Source: Caldisericaceae bacterium
GTDB taxonomy: Bacteria; Caldisericota; Caldisericia; Caldisericales; Caldisericaceae
Length of the DNA: 15,038 bases
Assembly: GCA_021161495.1 (NCBI GenBank)
Contig: JAGHAO010000001.1
Coordinates: 1-15,038 of the forward strand
Direction: 5' to 3'
The notes under the pieces were generated by a model that was given only the letters and a program-made list of their open reading frames with translations, did not search any database and had not been told where the DNA came from. Within the stretch, counting starts at the first letter, position 1; every line of letters starts with the position of its first letter. A program made the translations under genes and the position numbers. This document shows, piece by piece, positions 1 through 6,512 of the stretch.

Positions 1-62
1 CCTTGACTTCTAATAGCGTTTTTCTTTTCACTTAAATCGGAAATTAAATTTTTAATATCCAT
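1..62 (-). CDS. 5' end of an unidentified gene, truncated by the window edge
   Basis: An ATG at 60-62 on the minus strand opens a frame that runs off the window after 20 codons (MDIKNLISDLSEKKNAIRSQ, then a partial Gly codon). A GGGAGG ribosome binding site lies just upstream and a good promoter lies at 109-136, so this is a real gene start. The Lys-rich opening ending in Ile-Arg-Ser-Gln-Gly is faintly like the N-terminus of acyl-CoA carboxylase carboxyltransferase subunits, which begin with a short charged helix before a Gly-rich stretch. Twenty residues are too few to identify a family, so the function is left open. Confidence 0.7.
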   Translation of the reverse strand, partial: MDIKNLISDLSEKKNAIRSQ

Positions 63-103
63 CTCGCCTCCCATATTAATGTTTTAACATATCATTCAAT
101 ATA

Positions 104-148
104 GTTTTATTGTATTAAAAACAATTCAAAAGTCAACTGTAATAAAAC
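104..148. repeat. 8-bp inverted repeat flanking the leftmost promoter
   Basis: GTTTTATT at 104-111 and its exact reverse complement AATAAAAC at 141-148 bracket the promoter; one arm overlaps the -10 box. It could be an operator or a weak bidirectional stem, but the arms are almost pure A/T and may match by chance. Confidence 0.25.
109..136 (-). promoter_or_regulatory. Sigma70-type promoter of the leftmost gene
   Basis: On the minus strand TTGACT (131-136) is followed after 16 bp by TACAAT (109-114). Start of transcription is predicted near 102, giving a leader of about 40 nt that carries the GGGAGG site of the gene starting at 62. The -35 lies only about 15 bp past the stop codon of the upstream permease, and no U-tailed hairpin lies between, so readthrough from the long operon is possible. 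Confidence 0.6.
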
Positions 149-151
149 CCT

Positions 152-1087
152 TTATTCTCGCCTGTAAGGTTTAAGTAACGCCGCAGGATACGAGGCATTT
201 CTGGCAACAAGAATGAGAACTATGATTGTAAATAGATACGGAAGCATTAGATAAATCTGATATGGAATCTTTATCGCCGAACTTTGAAGCCTTAGTCCTA
301 AAACATCTATTCCTCCAAAGAAAAGGGCACCTCCGAGAACTTTCCACGGCATCCAGTTTGCAAAAATTACAAGTGCGATTGCAACCCAGCCTCTTCCGCC
401 TACGATATTATAAAGGAACATATTAAACTCGCACAAAGTAAAAAATGATCCGGCAACGCCCATAAGAGTGCCCGCGATAATCATTGAGATATACCTTATT
501 TTATAAACATTAATTCCAACTGCATCCGCAGATTCCGGATTTTCGCCTACGGCACGCAACGATAAACCGAATGTCGTTTTGAATATGACATAAGAAGAAA
601 GCGGCACAAGAAGAAATGCAATATACGTCAATGCATATTGATTAAAGAATATGGGCCCTAAAACGGGAATTTTCCAAAGCAAGGGGATTTTAAGGGTGCT
701 GAACGCTTTAATTGAAGGCGGAACCGTAGGAGAACCGATAACCGCCCTATATGTATAATAAGCAAGCCCGGTCGCAAAAATTGTGATCCCGAGACCTGAA
801 ACATGCTGGTTCACACCCAAAGTTACCGCGAAAAATGCCATTAAAAGCCCGAATAAAAGCCCGACAACAGCAGCCATAAGCACTCCTAGCCATAGGCTTT
901 TTGTAAAATACGTAACAAGGAATCCGGTTAACGCCCCCATTAGCATTGTTCCTTCAATACCAAGATTTAATATTCCGGCACGTTCCGCAAAAGTCTCGCC
1001 AATTGTAGCAAGAACAAGCGGAGTAGCCATCCTTATTGTCGCTGAAACAAACCATATAACAAAAGAGGAAACAGCCGCTATACTCAT
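152..1087 (-). CDS. Nucleoside-type ABC transporter permease (NupQ/YufQ-like)
   Basis: An inner-membrane permease of 311 residues, hydrophobic throughout, of the BPD_transp_2 (RbsC/LivH-like) family as found in BMP-linked nucleoside importers. Diagnostic stretches are N41-LGIEG near the N-terminus, the cytoplasmic loop GENPESADAVGI (181-192) that contacts the ATPase, and GRGWVAIALVIFANWMP (231-247). Length matches YufQ/NupQ-type proteins. The start is ATG with AAGGAGG five bases upstream, and it overlaps the stop of the second permease by 4 bp (ATGA), implying translational coupling. It is the last gene of the operon. With the neighbouring permease it should form the membrane heterodimer of the importer. 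The family assignment is firm; the transported molecule (nucleoside, base or related heterocycle) is inferred from the operon. Confidence 0.93.
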   Translation of the reverse strand: MSIAAVSSFVIWFVSATIRMATPLVLATIGETFAERAGILNLGIEGTMLMGALTGFLVTYFTKSLWLGVLMAAVVGLLFGLLMAFFAVTLGVNQHVSGLGITIFATGLAYYTYRAVIGSPTVPPSIKAFSTLKIPLLWKIPVLGPIFFNQYALTYIAFLLVPLSSYVIFKTTFGLSLRAVGENPESADAVGINVYKIRYISMIIAGTLMGVAGSFFTLCEFNMFLYNIVGGRGWVAIALVIFANWMPWKVLGGALFFGGIDVLGLRLQSSAIKIPYQIYLMLPYLFTIIVLILVARNASYPAALLKPYRRE

Positions 1088-2151
1088 TTCACCCTCCTTA
1101 TCCTATACTCAAAGAAAAGCAGCATCGCGAGCATTACAAGAAGCGTAATACCTTGAATTACATCGGAGATAAAAATCGGGATATGCATGTTTACACTCAT
1201 TATCTGGGCGCCGTTTATAACAACCGCAAAGTAAAGGGCAGCAAGTAAAACACCTATTGTATTCAAACCTCCGAGCATCGCTATTACGATACCGCTGTAG
1301 CCGTATCCCGGAGATATGCCGCTTATAAGGTGATAGTGTACGCCACATACTTCTCCGACACCTGCAAGCCCTGCAATACCGCCACTAATTATAGAAACGA
1401 TAATAATCGTTTTCACGGTATTTATTCCTAAAAAGTGCGCCGCCTTCGGATTTGCGCCAGTAGCCTTAATTTCAAATCCTAATTTTGTTTTCCTTATTAA
1501 AAAATACATAAAAAATATGGCAAGAATAGACAGAAGAATTCCGGTATGAACCCTGGAATTTGGTATTATCTTCGGAAAATTCGCATTTTTTGCTATCGGA
1601 ACCGAAGAAGGATACATTGTTTTGGGATTCCTCCAGGGCCCGTTTAAGATGGCTTGTACGATATAAATCATAATAAAGTTCATAAGCAATGTGGTTACAA
1701 CATCATCAACCTGCATTTTGGCCTTCAGGTATCCTGCTATAAGCGACCACAAAGCACCCGCAATAAAACCCACTGCGATTTCAAGAGGTATGTAAATTAC
1801 CGCAGGAAGCGGAAGGTGCATAATACCGAGCCAAGTCGCCGCAAGTGCCCCGGCATACAATTGCCCCTCCGCACCGATATTCCAATATTTTGCTTTAAAT
1901 GCTATTGCTACCGCAACACCGGTAAGTATGAGAGGTGTTGCTTTAACAAGTGTTTCTGTTATTGCAAATTTATTTCCCAATGCCCCCATAAACATATTGT
2001 AAAATGCCAAAAACGGGTTTTTCCCGATGATTGCAAGAAAGATTGCGGAAATCGCAAGCGCTATAACAACCGCAAGCAAAGGCATTAAAACCTGAAACCA
2101 AAACGGTGGTGTCTCTCTTTTTTCCAGCTTAAACTTAGGTAAGGAAATCAT
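1084..2151 (-). CDS. Nucleoside-type ABC transporter permease (NupP/YufP-like)
   Basis: The larger of the two permease subunits, 355 residues. A charged cytoplasmic N-terminus (about 1-18) precedes a first membrane helix at roughly 20-42. WNIGAEGQL (90-98) is the counterpart of the NLGIEG motif in the partner permease, and a GANPKAAHFLGIN loop corresponds to the ATPase-contact loop. This pattern and the length fit the YufP/NupP branch of the BPD_transp_2 family. ATG overlaps the last codons of the ATPase gene by 4 bp (ATGA), with AAGGAGG eight bases upstream. It is expected to pair with the downstream permease, energised by the upstream double-domain ATPase and fed by the BMP lipoprotein. Substrate inferred only from context. 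Confidence 0.93.
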   Translation of the reverse strand: MISLPKFKLEKRETPPFWFQVLMPLLAVVIALAISAIFLAIIGKNPFLAFYNMFMGALGNKFAITETLVKATPLILTGVAVAIAFKAKYWNIGAEGQLYAGALAATWLGIMHLPLPAVIYIPLEIAVGFIAGALWSLIAGYLKAKMQVDDVVTTLLMNFIMIYIVQAILNGPWRNPKTMYPSSVPIAKNANFPKIIPNSRVHTGILLSILAIFFMYFLIRKTKLGFEIKATGANPKAAHFLGINTVKTIIIVSIISGGIAGLAGVGEVCGVHYHLISGISPGYGYSGIVIAMLGGLNTIGVLLAALYFAVVINGAQIMSVNMHIPIFISDVIQGITLLVMLAMLLFFEYRIRRVK

Positions 2152-3674
2152 AATGCTACCCTCCTTTTGGCACCCGCCATCATTAAGCCCAATTCTTCTA
2201 TATCCACATCTTCTTTACTTCTATCGATAATTCCCATAATCTCTCCTTCATACATTACCATAATCCTGTCACTAAGGTGAAGAATCTCGTTCAAATCCTC
2301 GGAAATAAGCATAATAGCAGCACCCTTTGTTTTAGCTTCCAGCAATTTTTGATGAATATATTCCATTGCCCCGACATCAAGCCCTCTCGTAGGTTGCGAT
2401 GCAATAAGGAACTCGGGATTTTGAGAAAGCACTCTGGCAAGAATCAATTTCTGAAGATTTCCGCCCGATAAAGTTCTGGTTATTGCATAGATACTCGATG
2501 TCTTAACTCTATATTCTTTTACTAATTTTTCGGCAAATCTTTTAATTTCCGCATAGTTGATTAGCATACCTTTACTGAACGGCGGTTTATCATAAAATTC
2601 TATGACAAGATTTTCATAAACGGGTATGTCCAAAATAAGCCCAGATTCCATTCTGTCTTCCGGAATCCTTCCTATCCCCATATTAACAATTTCCTTGGGG
2701 GATTTTCCCGTAACTTCCTTATCTTTTAAATAAATGTGGCCTTCAAGCGGGTTTCTTACTCCACATATCACATCTTCCAGTTCTTTTTGCCCGTTTCCTG
2801 CAACACCCGCAACACCGAGAATTTCTCCTTTCCTTACTTCGAAATTTATTCCTTTCAAAGCAAGAATGCCTTTATCATTTAAAGCCTTGATTCCTTCAAC
2901 TTTCAATACGGGAGCGCCAACGGTTCCTCCTTCTTTACGTAAAGCTTCGATTACCTCCTTTCCTACCATTAATCTGGCAAGCTCCCTTTCATTTGTTTCT
3001 TCCTTCTTTCTTTCCCCTGTTACAACACCGTTTCTAAGGATAACAATTCTGTCGCTAATCTCCATAACTTCTTCAAGCTTATGCGAAATAAACACGACAC
3101 TTTTCCCTTCATTTTTAAAGATTCGGAGAGTGGCAAATAGTTCTTCGACCTCCTGGGGAGTTAAAACAGCCGTAGGCTCGTCCAAGATCAAAACATTAAT
3201 ATCCCTATATAAGGCTTTTATTATTTCCACTCTTTGCCTCTCACCCACGGAGAGTTGCCAGATCTTTGCGTCGGGATCGACAACGAGCTTATATTTTTTA
3301 ATAATCTCCTGCAATTTTTTCCTGGCGCTTTCCAGGTCAAGTTCAAAACCCTTCGGAGAAGGTAAACCCAAAATCACATTTTCAAGAACCGTTAAAGTTC
3401 TTACCAAAGTGAAATGCTGATGCACCATACCTATGCCGAGAGCAATTGCATCCTTAGGGGAATTAATTTCAACTTTCCTACCGTTTACATAAATCTCGCC
3501 ACTGTCCTTGGTGTACATACCGTAAAGAATCTTCATCAATGTAGTTTTGCCTGCACCGTTTTCACCGAGAAGAGAAACTATTTCACCTTTGTATATCACA
3601 AAATTAATATTATTGTTGGCCACATTGCCCAAGAAGGTTTTACGGATATTACGCATTTCAATAATCTTTTCCAT
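2148..3674 (-). CDS. Double-domain ABC ATPase of a nucleoside-type importer (NupO/YufO-like)
   Basis: Cytoplasmic ATPase with two ABC domains in one chain, like RbsA and YufO/NupO. In the first domain are Walker A GENGAGKTT (37-45), signature LSVGE (141-145) and Walker B LILDEPT (162-168). In the second, the Walker A region is degenerate (GVAGNGQKE), the signature is LSGGNLQ (402-408), and the Walker B is followed by SQPTRGLD in place of the usual D-E, as is normal for this subfamily, so only one site is probably fully catalytic. I chose ATG at 3674 (508 residues): GAGAGG sits five bases upstream, whereas the in-frame GTG at 3680 would leave no room for a ribosome binding site. It follows the BMP gene after a 65-70 nt gap containing a strong hairpin, and its 3' end overlaps the first permease gene. 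Confidence 0.94.
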   Translation of the reverse strand: MEKIIEMRNIRKTFLGNVANNNINFVIYKGEIVSLLGENGAGKTTLMKILYGMYTKDSGEIYVNGRKVEINSPKDAIALGIGMVHQHFTLVRTLTVLENVILGLPSPKGFELDLESARKKLQEIIKKYKLVVDPDAKIWQLSVGERQRVEIIKALYRDINVLILDEPTAVLTPQEVEELFATLRIFKNEGKSVVFISHKLEEVMEISDRIVILRNGVVTGERKKEETNERELARLMVGKEVIEALRKEGGTVGAPVLKVEGIKALNDKGILALKGINFEVRKGEILGVAGVAGNGQKELEDVICGVRNPLEGHIYLKDKEVTGKSPKEIVNMGIGRIPEDRMESGLILDIPVYENLVIEFYDKPPFSKGMLINYAEIKRFAEKLVKEYRVKTSSIYAITRTLSGGNLQKLILARVLSQNPEFLIASQPTRGLDVGAMEYIHQKLLEAKTKGAAIMLISEDLNEILHLSDRIMVMYEGEIMGIIDRSKEDVDIEELGLMMAGAKRRVAL

Positions 3675-3696
3675 ATCCACCTCTCAATATGAATTT

Positions 3697-3722
3697 GGCA
3701 CAGGGGAACATTCCCCTGTGCC
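3697..3722 (-). other. Intercistronic hairpin between the binding-protein and ATPase genes
   Basis: GGCACAGGGGAA and TTCCCCTGTGCC are perfect 12-base complements separated by 2 bases (26 nt in all). In the minus-strand transcript it is followed by AAATTCATATTG, not a U-run, so it is not a simple intrinsic terminator. The position, just after the solute-binding-protein gene and before the ATPase, is where many importer operons carry a stem that protects the upstream message and lowers downstream expression. That role here is inferred. Confidence 0.7.
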
Positions 3723-3745
3723 ATTTGTTTTTCAATTAGAAATTA

Positions 3746-4771
3746 CTAATCTCCTTTCGGGGGAGCTTCATTAATAGGAACACGGAATTTGCCGGTTTTG
3801 ATTTCTTCTTCTCTCTTTGAAACGAGATCCAAAACATCTTTTGGTAATTTATCCTTGAATTCATAGAAAGGTGCAAGTTTTGCACCACCTTTTGCCATCA
3901 TAGACCATTCTCTCAAATCCTGCGCTTGGTACGTTCCGTTCTTTACGGACTGAATTACGTAACTCACGGTAGGCCACATATCCCAAACAGGACTCGTAAT
4001 AACGATGTCAGGCGCAAGAGAATGCTGATCCTGTAAGTTGCCGAACGCATATACGTGTTTTTCTTTACAGGCATCAATTACACCGTAACGTTCGGCAAAC
4101 AGTACATCAGCACCTTGCTGAATCTCGGAAAGCGCCATTTCCTTCGCCTTTTGCGGGTCAAACCAGCTTCCGATAAAGGAAACTTTGACTTTTGTTTTTG
4201 GGTTTGCTTCCTTCGCTCCGTAAATGAACGCATTGATAATTCTGTTTACTTCCGGAACAGGAACTCCTCCGACAACTCCGACAATGTTGGTCTTTGTAAT
4301 CTTCCCGGCAATCAAACCGCAAAGATACGCAGGTTCCTGAATCCAATCGTCGAATACGGAAAGATTCGGTGCCGCAGGACCTTCTCCGGAACCAAACACA
4401 AACGCAATTTTGGGAAAATCTTTTGCTACCCTTCTTACCGCATCTTCGGAACCGAAAGCATCTCCGAAGATTATGTCGTACCCCTGACCCGCATACTGCC
4501 TCAAAACCTTTTCAAAGTCCGAGTATCCCACATTTTCGGACCAAACATACTTGATCCCATACTCATCTTTCGCCTTTAGCAGTGCTTTGTGTATACATCC
4601 ATCCCACGGCTCCTCTATTGGCGTTGCATACACAGCTGCCACTTTAAGCACTTTCTCTTGCGGTTGTTCCTGATTATTGTTTTCAGCAGGCTTCTGCTTG
4701 GGCGCACAACCTGCAAACAGGACTGCCACCATAAATACGGCAAGCAATACAACCAAAACTTTTTTCTTCAT
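3746..4771 (-). CDS. BMP-family substrate-binding lipoprotein of an ABC importer
   Basis: Extracytoplasmic binding protein (341 residues) of the BmpA/Med family, whose characterised members bind purine nucleosides. A lipoprotein signal runs from MKKK through a hydrophobic core to the lipobox LFAGC, with Cys22 as lipidation site. A short Asn/Gln/Glu/Pro-rich tether (about 27-39) leads into the mature domain beginning VAAVYATPIEEPWDG. Typical features include GYDIIFGDAFG and a long IAGKITKTNIVGVVGGVPVPE segment of the type found in BMP proteins. ATG has AAGGAGG seven bases upstream. It lies 29 nt after the amidohydrolase gene and before the ATPase, so it is the high-affinity receptor of the importer. 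The exact ligand cannot be read from the sequence. Co-transcription with a deaminase-like enzyme and a Mo-hydroxylase favours a nucleobase, nucleoside or related N-heterocycle. Confidence 0.93.
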   Translation of the reverse strand: MKKKVLVVLLAVFMVAVLFAGCAPKQKPAENNNQEQPQEKVLKVAAVYATPIEEPWDGCIHKALLKAKDEYGIKYVWSENVGYSDFEKVLRQYAGQGYDIIFGDAFGSEDAVRRVAKDFPKIAFVFGSGEGPAAPNLSVFDDWIQEPAYLCGLIAGKITKTNIVGVVGGVPVPEVNRIINAFIYGAKEANPKTKVKVSFIGSWFDPQKAKEMALSEIQQGADVLFAERYGVIDACKEKHVYAFGNLQDQHSLAPDIVITSPVWDMWPTVSYVIQSVKNGTYQAQDLREWSMMAKGGAKLAPFYEFKDKLPKDVLDLVSKREEEIKTGKFRVPINEAPPKGD

Positions 4772-4800
4772 AATACTTCCTCCTTTCCCATTATTTTATT

Positions 4801-6024
4801 TTAATTTTTATATTCATCTTTATCGACAAGTTTCCCGTGACTTACCACATAAAGCGGTTCATCATGATTTCTGATCGCTTCTCTCAAATTATCTTCTTTC
4901 AATACAACAAAATTCGCAGGATTACCTTCTTTAAGTTCGAAATTCTTTACATTCATTGCTTTTGCAGCATCAACCGTAACCATATCATAAAGTTTCTCCA
5001 TATCTTTGCGCGTTGTCATCCAAAGGAGATGCGAGTTCAGGAAAACAACCTCGAGCATATTGTTTCTGCCATAAGGATAATATGCGTCGGAGATGTCATC
5101 CTGTCCCAAAACAACAAGCGCACCTTCCGCAAGCATTTCTTTTACCCGTGCGTGAAGCGGCCCGGTATGCGGATCACTCACAACTCCCATCTGTGCTTTT
5201 TTCAAAAGTGCAACCAATTTCTGGAAATACGGCTCGGGATAGAGCTGCATCGCCCTCGCATGGTGCGCAAGACTTCTGCCGAATCTTCCCTCTTTAATGG
5301 TTTTTACGGCAAGCATTTCCAAAGTTTTGAGAGTCGGATCACCCGCATCATCGACAAGCATCGAAATATCCTTGTCGTATTTTTCCGCAATTTCGAACAT
5401 CGCATCTATATGCGCCTGCTCGTCTTCTTCCGTGTATTCAATCCACGGGATGCCTCCTACGACATCCGCTCCCATTTTTACAGCTTCTTCCACAAGTTCT
5501 TTGGCGCCCGGCTCTCTTACGACGCCGTCCTGAGGAAATGCAACAACCTGAAGTTCAACCACATCTTTGTATTCTTCTTTTGCTTGAAGCAGTGCCTTAA
5601 TTCCCTCAAGCTTTGCTTTATTATCCACGTCGGCAAAGGCCCTTATATGGGTAACACCGTTTCTCGCCGCAAGATTTAATGCCTTTCGAACGTTCTTTAT
5701 AATCCAAGAAGCGTCGTATCTTTCCTTAATTCTTGCAGCAAGTTCAATTGCAGTCATCGCTTTGCCCATTGACTCACCATGATAATCCTTCAAAGCATCT
5801 TCATCCATCATCTCAAGAGTGTAAACCTTGCAAAGATGAAGATGCGTGTTAACAAAAGACTCCGTAACAAGCTTTCCGGACGCATCTATTTCTTTTTCCG
5901 CTTTTCCTTCAATCTTTTCCAAAATTTTCGCCACTTTGCCGCCTTTTACGGCAATGTCAAATAATTTATCGCCCCCTTTCCTTAGTTTTGCATTTCTTAC
6001 GAGAATGTCAAATTTTTCTTCCAA
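4801..6024 (-). CDS. Cytosine-deaminase-like amidohydrolase with TTG start
   Basis: A cytosolic metal-dependent hydrolase of the amidohydrolase superfamily (COG0402/CodA-like), 407 residues. I chose the TTG at 6022-6024, because AAGGAGG lies six bases before it; the ATG 15 codons upstream sits inside the preceding gene with no such site. Visible motifs: THLHLCK with metal ligands His61 and His63, SLAHHARAM (His254/255), and GQDDISDAYYPYGRNNML with Asp309, very like the C-terminal signature of cytosine deaminases. Unusual: where CodA has His-Cys-Asp-Glu this protein has Leu-Val-Asp-Asp (222-225), and the THVD motif reads AFAD. Both are otherwise well-conserved surroundings, so this is probably a subfamily with altered metal site rather than a decayed gene. 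It likely deaminates or opens a heterocyclic ring supplied by the co-transcribed importer; substrate unknown. Confidence 0.88.
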   Translation of the reverse strand: MEEKFDILVRNAKLRKGGDKLFDIAVKGGKVAKILEKIEGKAEKEIDASGKLVTESFVNTHLHLCKVYTLEMMDEDALKDYHGESMGKAMTAIELAARIKERYDASWIIKNVRKALNLAARNGVTHIRAFADVDNKAKLEGIKALLQAKEEYKDVVELQVVAFPQDGVVREPGAKELVEEAVKMGADVVGGIPWIEYTEEDEQAHIDAMFEIAEKYDKDISMLVDDAGDPTLKTLEMLAVKTIKEGRFGRSLAHHARAMQLYPEPYFQKLVALLKKAQMGVVSDPHTGPLHARVKEMLAEGALVVLGQDDISDAYYPYGRNNMLEVVFLNSHLLWMTTRKDMEKLYDMVTVDAAKAMNVKNFELKEGNPANFVVLKEDNLREAIRNHDEPLYVVSHGKLVDKDEYKN

Positions 6025-6025
6025 A

Positions 6026-6511
6026 CTACACCTCCTTTCCGATACTTTCTTTATAATATTTCTGAGCAATCTTAGCTGCCTCTATTAACGGCAAATATCC
6101 CGTACATCTGCAAAGATGCTTATTCAAAGCTTTTTTTATCTCTTCTTCCGAGGCATCCGGATTTTTTGTAAAAAGCGCGTAAAGTTCCATAATTATTCCC
6201 GGAGTGCAAAATCCGCAATGAACTGCATCCGCATCAATAAAAGCTTTTTGAATAGGGTGAAGTTCTCCGTTTTTTGAAAGCCCTTCTATGGTTAAAATTT
6301 CCGCACCTTCAAGCCTTCTAAACAAAACCATACAACTTTTTACCGCTTCACCGTTGACCACCACAGTGCACGCACCACAGGCTCCTTGCCCGCAACCATA
6401 TTTAGTTCCTGTAAGATAAAGATTGTCGCGAAGAACGTCAAGGAGAGTTTCTCCGCCTTCGAAATAAATCTCTTTTTTTTCTCCGTTTATTGTAACAGTA
6501 ATGCTTTGCAT
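6026..6511 (-). CDS. [2Fe-2S] subunit of a molybdenum hydroxylase (XdhC/CoxS-like)
   Basis: Small iron-sulfur electron-transfer subunit, 161 residues, the usual length. The N-terminal plant-ferredoxin-like domain carries Cys40, Cys45, Cys48 and Cys60 (GCGQGACGACTV plus a later SC). The C-terminal helical domain carries Cys99 and Cys102 (CGFCTPG) and Cys134 and Cys136 (CRCTGY). All eight cluster ligands are present. The ATG is 1 nt past the stop of the molybdopterin subunit, and the GGAGG site is formed by the last codons of that gene, so the two are coupled. It should relay electrons from the Mo site to an acceptor. There is no gene for the usual FAD-binding third subunit in the window, so the acceptor may be a ferredoxin or a flavin subunit encoded elsewhere. 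Confidence 0.96.
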   Translation of the reverse strand: MQSITVTINGEKKEIYFEGGETLLDVLRDNLYLTGTKYGCGQGACGACTVVVNGEAVKSCMVLFRRLEGAEILTIEGLSKNGELHPIQKAFIDADAVHCGFCTPGIIMELYALFTKNPDASEEEIKKALNKHLCRCTGYLPLIEAAKIAQKYYKESIGKEV

Positions 6512-6512
6512 A

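Noticed and set aside
2734..3420. Long plus-strand open frame opposite the double-domain ATPase gene
   Set aside because: Antisense shadow of a gene with complete ABC motifs; Ser/Phe/Leu-rich product with no domain and no ribosome binding site.
3675..3680. GTG at 3680 as start of the ABC ATPase
   Set aside because: GAGAGG is correctly spaced for the ATG at 3674 and would abut the GTG.
3697..3722. Intrinsic terminator ending the upstream part of the operon
   Set aside because: The minus-strand RNA after the stem lacks a U-run, and the ATPase gene directly follows without its own visible promoter.
4837..5679. 280-codon plus-strand frame opposite the amidohydrolase gene
   Set aside because: Complementary frame of a well-conserved enzyme; composition (Phe, His, Arg, Cys-rich) typical of a shadow.
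6025..6069. ATG at 6069 as start of the amidohydrolase
   Set aside because: It would add 15 residues inside the [2Fe-2S] subunit gene without a ribosome binding site; AAGGAGG is ideally placed for TTG at 6024.
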